Made by a program: the position numbers and the translations under genes. From the IMG/VR virus record IMGVR_UViG_3300042305_000931, positions 1-35,914 of that record: a DNA stretch of 35,914 nt. The stretch is one strand, 5' to 3'. The DNA is from a virus. The notes below the pieces were generated by a model. That model was not told the origin of the DNA, made no database searches, and saw nothing but the letters and a program-made list of their open reading frames with translations. Positions 14,831-23,166 of this stretch are shown one piece after another. The first letter of the stretch is position 1; every line of letters starts with the position of its first letter.

Positions 14831-17691
14831 CCAACGAGCAATTTAAGGTAACGTTTTCCGCAAACAATCAGCTTTCTGCGGTGCTGACACAAATCACCAA
14901 TGAACTTGACCAGACATATCAAACAGCTGGTAAGACCACAAAGGCCATGCAGTCGTTGTCAAAGTCGTTTACTTCAACGGCTGGAATGAATAAGTTTTCG
15001 CAAAACATGTTGGCAGTGCAAAACTCGCTCAACACTTTGTCGGGAACGTTGAATGTTTCTAAACTAAATAATGCCGCAACCGCAGTAACAAACATCGCCA
15101 ACGCATTGCAGGCACTTTCTAAAATTACCGGCCCGAAAAGTGTTATTTCTTCACTACGTTCATTAAGCAATTTGAGCGTAAACAAACTGTCTAGCTCAAT
15201 GCAGAAGTTGGCCGTTTCAAGTGGAGCTGTGGCACGAAACCTCAATAGCATTGCCAAATCAATGGCAAAGCTTAACGCAATGGGCGCGTTAAATGCAAAA
15301 ATGAAAATTACTACACCTACCACCGGCACTGCTGGCACAGGCACCGGCGGTACGGGTACTGGCACCGGAGGAACAGCGGCAGCAACTTCTAAAGCCGCTA
15401 AACCGATGACTGCGTGGCAAACGTTTGAGAAAACACTACACGTGTTTAACTCGTTGACGTTTGCGGTAGGTACCGCTCAGATTGCATTTCAGAAGTTTTT
15501 TGACCTTATTGACAAAGGCAATCAGCTTACTAAAGCACAATCGCTGTTGATGGGTATATCACAGACAAAAGGATTGTTGCTTGGTACAAGTGCGGCGCAA
15601 CGATACTCCGAGGCGATTGGAGTAGCCACCAAAAACCAAATACTATTTGGCGGTTCGTTTTCTGAATCCATTACCGGCATTCTTAAATTGCAACAAATTG
15701 CAATTTCAGCAGGTGTGTCTGTTGAAGAATTAAACAATGTAGTGCAATTACTTTCAATGCGTGATCCCGTGCAAGGCATTGAGGGCGCAACGATTGCCAT
15801 TCAAGAATTGATGTCCGGCGACCCTATGTCGCTTCGGCGACGTTTTGAGTTGCCGTCGGATGAAGTTAATGTGCTAGCCAATGCGGCCGGCGATGCCAAA
15901 GGGCAAATTGCCGGACTAACTGCGTTGCTTGCCACACAAGGTATTACCGCCGATGTACTAGCTAATCAGCTGGATACCACCGCCGCAGCATACGCTCGAT
16001 TTGGTGCAATTACTTCATTTGCCACAGAAACAACCGGACAATCATTTGCCGCAATGTTTGCCGGAGTAACAGATGAGTTTGCAAAGTTTTTTGCACAAGG
16101 TCTGTATGGCTATGGCGCAATGGACACTGAAGTTGGCAAGTTTAGCAATACGCTTGCTACATTACTTATGGGCCCACTAGCGGCTTTTACTGCAAAACTT
16201 CCATTGATGGCATACGAAGCTAGCGACGCAAAGTTTGCGTTTCGTGAAATGAATCGAGAATACTTTGACGGCTTAATTAAAATGGGCATGATACATGATC
16301 CATATCGCCTCAAAGAATTGCAAGAAGCAGAATACGGCGTTTCTGCGTATACCGAACGTGTGTCTGAAATGACGCAAATCCAAATGCGCGCCAACGATGT
16401 TATCATGCAAACTGCGTTGGTGACAAGTGGACTTGGAGAGTCTATTGGTGATTTAATTTCGCAGTTGAATCAGCAAAACCAAGTATCACGGCGCGACTTG
16501 TTGCTGGAAGCGGCGTTAATCAAATCAAAGACTGACTTTGCTGGCGCAGTATCGGTTACTGCAAAAGTATTAAGCATTACCGAAGAAGAGGCATCACGCC
16601 TTATCAAGACCTTGCAAACCTCAAAGGAGTTTGAGGCAGGTGGGGGTGGTTTTCGAGGAATTGCGGCAGCCCTATTTGGCATTGAGTGGCCAGAGGAAGA
16701 AGTAAAAGAAACAGCCGCCGCCACACGAACGCTTGCGGATGAAACGGAACGCCTCAACGAAATCTATGAGGAAACACAACGTCGCCTTGTAGAGTTTGAC
16801 AAGGAAATCTACCGTAAGCGCATTCGTGAAATGCAGGCATACTACGCTGATGCCACGCTTTTGCAACAAAAGCGTGCGTATGAGATGCGTGCAAATGACC
16901 TTGACCTTGTAGAAGGCAAAAACAAAAAGCTGGATGCGGCAGATCGCCAGCGGTTGCTTGCCCGTGAAAACATTGAGGCATACGGTCAACTACAAATGAA
17001 TCAGGCAGTTGCCCGAGCTAATGAGTATGCACTTCAAGGGAATGCCAAGTTTGCCAAAGAGTACTTGGCCATTCAAGAAGAGCGTATCAGTGACGGGGAA
17101 AAGCTGTATCAGCAACTCCACGATACGCAGGTACGCTTGGAGGGCGATCCAGAAGCGCAACAACGTGCTAAGCAAGTGTACGATGATGCAATCAAATTGC
17201 AGGAAGAATACTACACTACACGAGTTGGTCTTGCAGATGCTGCGGCTCGACAAGAACGTGAGGAAGAAGCAAGTCAGCGACGGCAAATCATTGACGATGC
17301 CATCCAAAGCGTTATGCAGTTGGAGAATGTAGATGAAAGCCGTCGGCAGGCAATCATTCAAGGATTGGAGATTGCCAAGACCACCATCACCGACCTGTCT
17401 AACACGTATGTAGACAAGGTTGATGCCATGCGTGGCAGTCTTGACTTACTCGCCAATGCCCTTGCGCGAGTGCGTAACGAGTCAAACATTCTTACCCCTG
17501 ACCAGCTAGCCGCATTTAACGGTCTTGGCATTGGACAGATTACCGCTCCCCCTGGAGGTTCAATTGATGTGAATCAAACCACGGTAAATGTTGGTGGTAT
17601 TAACATTAGTGTGCAGTCGCAAGTAGATCCCGCCCAGATTCGCACTATTGTATTAGACGTACTGCAAAAGCAATTGAATCAGCGAGGATAG
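14827..17691 (+). CDS. Tape measure protein
   Basis: 954 residues, the longest gene here. N-terminal third: repeated short helices rich in Asn, Ser, Leu and Ala (SLSKSFTSTAGMNKFSQNM and similar), then a Thr/Gly linker at about 200-225. The central part has hydrophobic helices (for example LATLLMGPLAAFTAKL), likely membrane-interacting. The last third is a long charged coiled coil (LYQQLHDTQVRLEGDPEAQQ, AARQEREEEASQRRQ). If the family ratio of about 0.15 nm per residue applies, the tail would be near 140 nm. ATG at 14827 overlaps the G-T stop and has GGGAG upstream; the frame is open further upstream but those codons lie in the chaperone gene. Confidence 0.93.
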   Translation: MTNEQFKVTFSANNQLSAVLTQITNELDQTYQTAGKTTKAMQSLSKSFTSTAGMNKFSQNMLAVQNSLNTLSGTLNVSKLNNAATAVTNIANALQALSKITGPKSVISSLRSLSNLSVNKLSSSMQKLAVSSGAVARNLNSIAKSMAKLNAMGALNAKMKITTPTTGTAGTGTGGTGTGTGGTAAATSKAAKPMTAWQTFEKTLHVFNSLTFAVGTAQIAFQKFFDLIDKGNQLTKAQSLLMGISQTKGLLLGTSAAQRYSEAIGVATKNQILFGGSFSESITGILKLQQIAISAGVSVEELNNVVQLLSMRDPVQGIEGATIAIQELMSGDPMSLRRRFELPSDEVNVLANAAGDAKGQIAGLTALLATQGITADVLANQLDTTAAAYARFGAITSFATETTGQSFAAMFAGVTDEFAKFFAQGLYGYGAMDTEVGKFSNTLATLLMGPLAAFTAKLPLMAYEASDAKFAFREMNREYFDGLIKMGMIHDPYRLKELQEAEYGVSAYTERVSEMTQIQMRANDVIMQTALVTSGLGESIGDLISQLNQQNQVSRRDLLLEAALIKSKTDFAGAVSVTAKVLSITEEEASRLIKTLQTSKEFEAGGGGFRGIAAALFGIEWPEEEVKETAAATRTLADETERLNEIYEETQRRLVEFDKEIYRKRIREMQAYYADATLLQQKRAYEMRANDLDLVEGKNKKLDAADRQRLLARENIEAYGQLQMNQAVARANEYALQGNAKFAKEYLAIQEERISDGEKLYQQLHDTQVRLEGDPEAQQRAKQVYDDAIKLQEEYYTTRVGLADAAARQEREEEASQRRQIIDDAIQSVMQLENVDESRRQAIIQGLEIAKTTITDLSNTYVDKVDAMRGSLDLLANALARVRNESNILTPDQLAAFNGLGIGQITAPPGGSIDVNQTTVNVGGINISVQSQVDPAQIRTIVLDVLQKQLNQRG

Positions 17692-17693
17692 CC

Positions 17694-19172
17694 ATGTCAT
17701 CATCATGGGCAACATACTACAAAGTAGTGCAACTTAATAACATCACGGGTATTGTGAATCCAGGAGGGGATTATACCAATCCCACCACCACGCCTATTAT
17801 GGTATTGTCAGACTCTCAGGGTTCTGGTTATACGCCAATGACTACGCAGTTTATTGATGTGTATAGTGGTGGATCGCCGTTTACACTCACACAGGAGCTA
17901 GTGCAACGTGGCGCAGAAGTGCAAGAGGAAGAAATCCAGCTTGCAGTATGTGGCAACACAATTGAAGAAGTCACAGAGTTAGTTGAAATTATTCGCCGTG
18001 CATTGTCTTACCAAGAATATACCAATACTCAAATCTTGTCTATTCGGCGCAATGGTCAAACAAAGTATACAGAGTGGCTTGTGCAATCTGCCATTATTCA
18101 AGAAACGCCAACATTTCTTGGACGTGATGTGCAACGAAATATTCCGGTTGCATATCTGAATATTAAAATTACGCGCTCGCCGTATGGTGCTGATTCATCG
18201 CGTACCGAACTAGCAACGGTAGGATGGCCTGTTGCAAATACCGGCAATTCATTTTATGGCGATGGATTGTTTGATATTATTGACCTGTCTGATAAGCCAT
18301 ATTTGATTGGCTCAATGGTAAACGCTGACATTTCATTTAATTATGATGATATATTCAGCGATCCAAATGTGCGATTTGGCCCAACGGTACTTTCTATTGT
18401 GGCAGACGATACGGTAACCCAACAGGCTTTGTCGGTATCAGGAAGTTTGTCTGCTGGTGCATCAGCGACTGTTAGTCTTTCGTTGTCATATACGATGTTA
18501 GACATGTACTCCAATGCACCATTAGTCATTGCAATTACGGGCAACGTTGAAAGCAATGAGATTGAGATGCAAGCCACTATTAAGGGGTATAGCACGCCGT
18601 ATGTGCGCTCAATCGGTACAAATATCAACACAAGCAACAACGTCAATCGGCTATTCATCATGCCTCCAATTGATATTGGCAGTATTTTTTCTGGATTCCC
18701 CAATTACAACACGGCATACACCGTGCCAATTCAGATTAACATTCGCAATATCAATCGTGGTGCTGCTCGAACATATGCGTTTAGTCGTGTGTGGCTGTAT
18801 CGAGCGCACAGCACTATTCAACTTTTTCCTACAAGTGTGTGGACGGCACGCACCGAGCGGTACATTCAGTATCGTGTGGCAAGTTTTTATGACCAAACCG
18901 AAATGCCAGCACAGCCACTGCCAGCGCAAAAAGCAATGATTACTACATCGCAGTCATCGTCAAATAATTGGTTTTCATACTCAGAAGCCTGTGAGATACG
19001 AGGCCCAAGCATTCGTGTGCAACAAATGACCGGCATGATGCGTGGATTGATTTTTAATCTAAATGGAGTGTGTACCTACCTTATTCCTATTCCAGAGGAA
19101 GGTCAAGTTTATGCTCCGGCACTGTATATGCAGTTTCGTTTTGGCGCACTATATCAGACGATTCAGGAGTAG
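17694..19172 (+). CDS. Distal tail (Dit-like) protein
   Basis: 492 residues, beta-rich. The first 160 residues read like the ring domain of Dit proteins (an opening strand, then QRGAEVQEEEIQLAVCGNTIEEVTELVEIIRRALSYQ, and LVQSAIIQETPTF), followed by a large extension with jelly-roll-like strands and a late segment WTARTERYIQYRV. First gene after the tape measure, the standard Dit place. The extension could be a carbohydrate-binding domain, as in long Dit proteins. GCGAGG lies before the ATG. Confidence 0.65.
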   Translation: MSSSWATYYKVVQLNNITGIVNPGGDYTNPTTTPIMVLSDSQGSGYTPMTTQFIDVYSGGSPFTLTQELVQRGAEVQEEEIQLAVCGNTIEEVTELVEIIRRALSYQEYTNTQILSIRRNGQTKYTEWLVQSAIIQETPTFLGRDVQRNIPVAYLNIKITRSPYGADSSRTELATVGWPVANTGNSFYGDGLFDIIDLSDKPYLIGSMVNADISFNYDDIFSDPNVRFGPTVLSIVADDTVTQQALSVSGSLSAGASATVSLSLSYTMLDMYSNAPLVIAITGNVESNEIEMQATIKGYSTPYVRSIGTNINTSNNVNRLFIMPPIDIGSIFSGFPNYNTAYTVPIQINIRNINRGAARTYAFSRVWLYRAHSTIQLFPTSVWTARTERYIQYRVASFYDQTEMPAQPLPAQKAMITTSQSSSNNWFSYSEACEIRGPSIRVQQMTGMMRGLIFNLNGVCTYLIPIPEEGQVYAPALYMQFRFGALYQTIQE

Positions 19173-19174
19173 TC

Positions 19175-20341
19175 ATGACTACTGTCGATTCTATTACCGT
19201 CAATGTGCTTGACCGTGGCGTATATAGCGTGCCTATTTCGTCAAGCATTTTCCAAATCTCTGGCAACATTACGACGTATCAACATTCAATTACCGCTCGT
19301 GGTGGATGTGAATCATGCTCACTTACGTTAGATGTAAGATTAGAAGAAGCGTCGCAGTATTTGGATATGATTTTGCGGCACATACGCACAATAGATCAAT
19401 ACTCGCAACAGGTGTGGACGGGAATCATTACGTCTATCACGGTAGATTATGGTGGCGCAACAACATCGGTTGGTATTGATAATTTTGCATCACGATATGC
19501 GTTGTTCCGGTCAAGCTCAACTTCTCCAGCTGCCACACTATTTGATGCAAATATTGCTCAAACATACTGCGACAAGTACATGCCAATTCAACTAAAGGCA
19601 ACTATTGCTAATGGTGCTATGCAAACAGCATATTTGACTACGCAGTTAAATATGTTTGGTATGCCTAATGTGCAAACGGTGGCTAACGCTGAAACAAGGT
19701 CAAGTCAGCAATGCCGAGTAACTATCAACGCAGTAGGGTACTACTCTACACTTGCATGGGTGGTAGTTCCTGCGTTAAAAAGTGGACTTGGCACTACATC
19801 TGACGCATTTACTATTTCTATGCTGACAGAAGCATTAACAAACAACAACTACTATGGTATTGGTTATTTTTACGGATCAACAAATACAATTATTGGTGTT
19901 ACCGCCGAATGGAATGCATACACAACATATCAGCAAATTATTGATGATGCGTTAAATGCTGGTACAGATATTGGTCAAGTGCTTTCATGGGGAGTATTCC
20001 CCACCAATAACTCGTTTGAGCTGCGATTGTCGCAAATTAATTACAAGACGATTGACTACGTAAAGTCGCTTGGGAGTGCCAAGATTTTTGGTACGGCAGG
20101 AAATGAAATACCACCTACACAGGTACTGCCAGACAAAAATCTTTCCGTTCAGGAACTGAAGCCACTGTATCAGCAGTATGGTCTTTCCTCCATTCCTGGA
20201 TTACAGTACATAGATCGTGTTAATTTGCAAATTGACCGCAACGGCTATCAGTTGGCACTAGAGCCATCTGGCCTGTGGGATAATATATATGAGCTTGCAC
20301 GGCTTGTAAAAGACCGCAAATGGCGGTTTAGCACTCGATAG
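19175..20341 (+). CDS. Tail tip / baseplate hub-like protein
   Basis: 388 residues. It opens with short beta strands (SITVNVLDRGVYSVPISSSIFQISGNITTYQHSITARGGCESCSLTLDVRLEEA), then VWTGIITSITVDYGG, the pattern of gp27-like hub domains of tail-associated proteins. No peptidase motif is visible. ATG at 19175 follows CAGGAGTAG; the frame is open upstream but those codons overlap the previous gene. Second gene after the tape measure, where the hub or Tal protein is expected. Confidence 0.6.
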   Translation: MTTVDSITVNVLDRGVYSVPISSSIFQISGNITTYQHSITARGGCESCSLTLDVRLEEASQYLDMILRHIRTIDQYSQQVWTGIITSITVDYGGATTSVGIDNFASRYALFRSSSTSPAATLFDANIAQTYCDKYMPIQLKATIANGAMQTAYLTTQLNMFGMPNVQTVANAETRSSQQCRVTINAVGYYSTLAWVVVPALKSGLGTTSDAFTISMLTEALTNNNYYGIGYFYGSTNTIIGVTAEWNAYTTYQQIIDDALNAGTDIGQVLSWGVFPTNNSFELRLSQINYKTIDYVKSLGSAKIFGTAGNEIPPTQVLPDKNLSVQELKPLYQQYGLSSIPGLQYIDRVNLQIDRNGYQLALEPSGLWDNIYELARLVKDRKWRFSTR

Positions 20342-20351
20342 GGGGGGAGTG

Positions 20352-20831
20352 ATGAGAATTATTCGTGGTCGTGTTGTTCCAGAACAACAGGTGCTGTCAT
20401 GGTTTTCCAGCTACGCACGTCACCTAGACTTAAACGTGCGGTACGAGCTAGCAAGTTCGTATACGGCGTGTGGATACTTCACCACATTTGGCAATGTACA
20501 TCCACTTGCTCAAGCTGCCGTGGAAACTAATCATTTCACATCAGAAGCGTTTCTCCGCAATCGAAACGTGTTGTCAGGCGCACACATGTTTGATACTTAC
20601 TCAGCTGGGGTGCTAGCACACATGGCACACCTATGTGCATATGTGTACATTGATGACGATCTTGACGCATTCACCAAAGGATTTATTAAGCTCTCTCCTG
20701 CCATCCAGCAAGTGCAAAAATCACAGCTTCGTGGTACGGTCAAGGATTGGGAAGACCTGCAAGGTCGTTGGAGTACCGAACCATCCTATGTGAAGCAGAT
20801 TCACTATGTTGCACAAACCATTCTAGGTTAA
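20352..20831 (+). CDS. Glucosaminidase-like peptidoglycan hydrolase
   Basis: 159 residues. The core reads VHPLAQAAVETNHFTSEAFLRNRNVLSG, matching the endo-beta-N-acetylglucosaminidase pattern h-P-x-x-A-Q-A-x-x-E-T-x-x-x-T-S, with Glu58 as the likely catalytic acid; later come AHMAHLCAYVY and LQGRWSTEPSYVKQIHYVAQTIL, like the G-R-W-x-x-P-x-Y-x-x-x-I ending of such domains. No signal peptide. Last gene of the late operon, so it is a tail-tip wall-opening enzyme or a second lysin. GTG at 20349 or ATG at 20352 are both possible, behind a run of G. Its last 92 bases overlap the opposite rusA gene. Confidence 0.7.
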   Translation: MRIIRGRVVPEQQVLSWFSSYARHLDLNVRYELASSYTACGYFTTFGNVHPLAQAAVETNHFTSEAFLRNRNVLSGAHMFDTYSAGVLAHMAHLCAYVYIDDDLDAFTKGFIKLSPAIQQVQKSQLRGTVKDWEDLQGRWSTEPSYVKQIHYVAQTILG

Positions 20832-21228
20832 CATCAGTAAACGACACTTCAACTCTGCCAGATGGAAACGGTTCTGACCGACAAATCGCCACTGACTGAA
20901 TGTGTGAGTCGTCAATTCGTAGGCCATCGGTGATGGCATCTTGTAGTACTTTGAGTAGGTTATCCAAGTCGCGTTTCCGGCGATCCGGTGGATATACGGT
21001 CACCCACATGCTAAATGGACAGGGTACACCGCCGAAGCGTTGTACCCCGTTTGCTACAATGATAGACACAAGGTGACGATAATCGCGCGCCTCCGGCTTT
21101 AAGATGCGCCTACCGTTACTCAGTGTCATGTAACTATGGTTGACGCTGGGTGGGTACGGCAGCTCTACCGCCCACGGACTGAAAGGTACATTGTAATGAG
21201 CATATGCAGGTTTTTTGCTTTTGACCAT
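20740..21228 (-). CDS. rusA: RusA-type Holliday junction resolvase
   Basis: 162 residues. The RusA core is clear: ELPYPPSVNHSYM at the start, then YPPDRRKRDLDNLLKVLQDAITDG and IDDSHIQSV, which hold the three metal-binding Asp residues of the family (two in RDLDN, one in DDS). It resolves four-way junctions made during phage recombination and replication. E. coli RusA is 120 residues; here about 40 extra C-terminal residues are encoded, mostly over the convergent glucosaminidase gene. Start ATG has GAGGTG five bases upstream. Partner of the ERF annealing protein in the same operon. Confidence 0.9.
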   Translation of the reverse strand: MVKSKKPAYAHYNVPFSPWAVELPYPPSVNHSYMTLSNGRRILKPEARDYRHLVSIIVANGVQRFGGVPCPFSMWVTVYPPDRRKRDLDNLLKVLQDAITDGLRIDDSHIQSVAICRSEPFPSGRVEVSFTDVNLEWFVQHSESASHRMVRYSNDLAGLPNP

Positions 21229-21797
21229 TCCAGCACCTCGTCAATATCATACAGGTGAACTCGAGATTCAATCTTGCGTGGCAGGGGAAACTTTCCTGCT
21301 TGATTTGCCCATAAAGAAATCGTCTGATACGACAGTCCGGTGGCCTTTGCAATTTCCGTTCGAGTCAGATACCGGCGGTTTTGCTGAAAGACCCACTTAT
21401 GCTCTGCGTCTTTCAGTAGCTCTTTCATGTCGCTGGTAGTCGGCACAAACTTGCGCTTCCAATTTCCTGCTGACAGCCATTCTAACAGATTCTCTCGTGA
21501 TACATACGACGTGTTTGCACGTTTGTAGTGCTTAAGACCAGCATTGATGTATGAGTGAACGTTGGTCACTTCTACGCCCAATGCCTCAGCAAGGTCAGCC
21601 ACACTGTAATCGCTTGGCATCAGCGATCCACTACGCTTCCCAAACAAGCGGTGCATCCGGATAGTCACCGACCACACTGTGCGTCCAAGCTTGTGCGCTA
21701 CTTCCCGTGGCGTGGTATTCCCCTGCCACGCTTCCTGCAATAAAACATCTTCGTGTGCCTGCCACATGCGATGCGTGCGTGTTTCATATCGTGTCAT
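21165..21797 (-). CDS. DNA-binding protein with three HTH modules
   Basis: 210 residues. Module 1 (about 10-53) is a SANT/Myb- or GcrA-like HTH: HEDVLLQEAWQG, then TPREVAHKLGRTVWSVTIRMHRL. Module 2 (about 60-110) is MerR-like: YSVADLAEALGVEVTNVHSYI. Module 3 (about 143-192) is excisionase/MerR-like: LTRTEIAKATGLSYQTISLWA, followed by a basic wing and YDIDEVLEW. This layout suggests a regulator reading a composite operator. Start overlaps the methyltransferase stop (ATGA) with GGGAGA upstream. The 3' end overlaps the rusA start by 64 bases. Confidence 0.75.
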   Translation of the reverse strand: MTRYETRTHRMWQAHEDVLLQEAWQGNTTPREVAHKLGRTVWSVTIRMHRLFGKRSGSLMPSDYSVADLAEALGVEVTNVHSYINAGLKHYKRANTSYVSRENLLEWLSAGNWKRKFVPTTSDMKELLKDAEHKWVFQQNRRYLTRTEIAKATGLSYQTISLWANQAGKFPLPRKIESRVHLYDIDEVLEWSKAKNLHMLITMYLSVRGR

Positions 21798-22999
21798 TGC
21801 ATTTCTCCCATAATGCGTTTGCCAATCCACGTAGCAACCGGAACCGCCACAGCGTTGCCGAGTTGTTTGTAGCGATGTGTATCCGGCTGACCATCCGTCC
21901 ACCCATCAGGAAATCCCTGTAACCGTTCGCACTCCGTTGGTGTCAACCGTCGAACACCAATAAGTGGAATATTGTTGCCACCCGTGCCCATGCGTGATAC
22001 TAGCGTCGGCGACGTTTCTTGGTCTGGGCAGATGCGTGTAGGGTTATCCGTGTGGCACATCTCCCATAGTACTCCCACCGCATGTCTATCCATCGCCGTC
22101 AGTGTATACGACACGTTTTCCTGTGATATGCCAATTCCATTTGCACCACCCTTGTCACGGTCAATAATGTTTCCTTGAATAGCATAGGGAATTATGTTTT
22201 CTGATTCCCAATCCCCTCGTTGGCCGTGAGCTAACAGTGGACGTGCTACCTGATACGCCACAAATTGGTCTTGCATCGCAGATATGGTAAACGCTGATTC
22301 AGCTTTGTCTAGGTATCCAAGTCCTCCGGATCGCACTTGGTGTCCTCCGCGCTCTCCGCTTGGATTTCCTCCAGCTCTAATTTTCCATGACCAGCTGTGA
22401 ACATCAGAGCGTTCAGCAGCGGCTGTGGAATCTGCTTTCCCCTTACGCTTGCTCTCCGTATGATTCCGGCGCAGGCTTTCGGGCTCAAGTAGTACCGTGC
22501 ATCCACGTGGGCTTCCAAAACTTGCGACAATAAACACACGTTTTCTTCGTTGGGCAAGTCCGAAACCTTGAGCGTCAAGCACTCGCCACCCCACGCCATA
22601 CCCGCGGTTTGCCAGCCACTGAATGATGACGGCAAAATCTTCCCCTCGGGCTGAAGAGAATAACCCTGGCACGTTTTCAATGACCACCCACGCTGGTTCA
22701 GCCGTGTCGATAATTCGAGCAAACTCAAACCAGAGGCCAGACCGTTCGCCATCAAGTCCACGTCGTTTTCCTGCGACGCTAAGGTCTTGGCAGGGGAATC
22801 CTCCGCAAATAAGGTCAACTGACCCTCGCTCATAATGCACCTCTTTCACATCTGTATGCAACGTCGCCTCTGGGAAATGCCGTTGTAGCACCCTTTGGGC
22901 GTGCTTATCAATTTCGCACATGCCAATAACTTCCATCCCAGCCCGTTGAAACCCGAGGTCAAAGCCTCCAATGCCGGAGAATAGTGATAATACTTTCAT
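21794..22999 (-). CDS. DNA (cytosine-5) methyltransferase
   Basis: 401 residues with all key motifs: I (LFSGIGGFDLGF), IV (GGFPCQDLS, catalytic Cys70), VI (ENV, 108-110), VIII (QRRKR, 150-154), and after a variable target-recognition region RRLTPTECERLQGFPDGW and LGNAVAVP (IX-X). It transfers methyl from SAM to C5 of cytosine in an unknown target. No restriction partner is adjacent, so it is an orphan, presumably anti-restriction. ATG follows GAGGAACTGCC. Codons 56-231 are shared with a second ORF in the +1 frame (22309-22833). Confidence 0.95.
   Translation of the reverse strand: MKVLSLFSGIGGFDLGFQRAGMEVIGMCEIDKHAQRVLQRHFPEATLHTDVKEVHYERGSVDLICGGFPCQDLSVAGKRRGLDGERSGLWFEFARIIDTAEPAWVVIENVPGLFSSARGEDFAVIIQWLANRGYGVGWRVLDAQGFGLAQRRKRVFIVASFGSPRGCTVLLEPESLRRNHTESKRKGKADSTAAAERSDVHSWSWKIRAGGNPSGERGGHQVRSGGLGYLDKAESAFTISAMQDQFVAYQVARPLLAHGQRGDWESENIIPYAIQGNIIDRDKGGANGIGISQENVSYTLTAMDRHAVGVLWEMCHTDNPTRICPDQETSPTLVSRMGTGGNNIPLIGVRRLTPTECERLQGFPDGWTDGQPDTHRYKQLGNAVAVPVATWIGKRIMGEMQ
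22309..22833 (-). CDS. ORF nested out of frame in the cytosine methyltransferase gene
   Basis: 174 codons on the same strand as the methyltransferase, shifted by one base and lying fully inside it. ATG at 22833 has AGAGGTG six bases upstream, a good ribosome site. The product starts with SEGQLTLFAEDSPAKTLASQ and has a late segment YYLSPKACAGIIRRA. From memory, phage proteins starting LTLFAEDSPA and carrying YYLSPKACAGILRRA occur as annotated proteins; I cannot check this here. The LTLFAEDSPAKT segment is exactly the shifted reading of the codons for the catalytic GGFPCQDLSVAG loop. The function is unknown. The alternative is a passive shadow of a conserved gene, though length, start signal and the late motif argue for coding. 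Confidence 0.55.
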   Translation of the reverse strand: MSEGQLTLFAEDSPAKTLASQENDVDLMANGLASGLSLLELSTRLNQRGWSLKTCQGYSLQPEGKILPSSFSGWQTAGMAWGGECLTLKVSDLPNEENVCLLSQVLEAHVDARYYLSPKACAGIIRRASVRGKQIPQPLLNALMFTAGHGKLELEEIQAESAEDTKCDPEDLDT

Positions 23000-23166
23000 G
23001 GCAGTTCCTCACTATCAACAATTTGACCAGACTCTCGCAACGACTCATACACCGCATGAAATATTAAATCCCAACAAGATGAACAAAAGCAAATCGGGCC
23101 AACTGATTGCGATTGAATGATTGTCCCATCATCGCCAAGTTTATCGCCACATACCGCGCAATCCAT
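22996..23166 (-). CDS. Small zinc-ribbon protein
   Basis: 56 residues starting MDCAVCGDKLGDDG, with a second pair FCSSCWDLIF: two C-x2-C knuckles about 22 residues apart, a likely structural zinc site. The acidic C-terminus ends SEELP. ATG at 23166 overlaps the stop of the gene before (TGATG) behind AAAGGGAAG. It looks like a shortened relative of the C-terminal zinc ribbon of that gene (CILCGKK...FCKECW), and both genes start in the same GGGAAGTGATGGA context, which suggests an old duplication. Function unknown. Confidence 0.65.
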   Translation of the reverse strand: MDCAVCGDKLGDDGTIIQSQSVGPICFCSSCWDLIFHAVYESLRESGQIVDSEELP

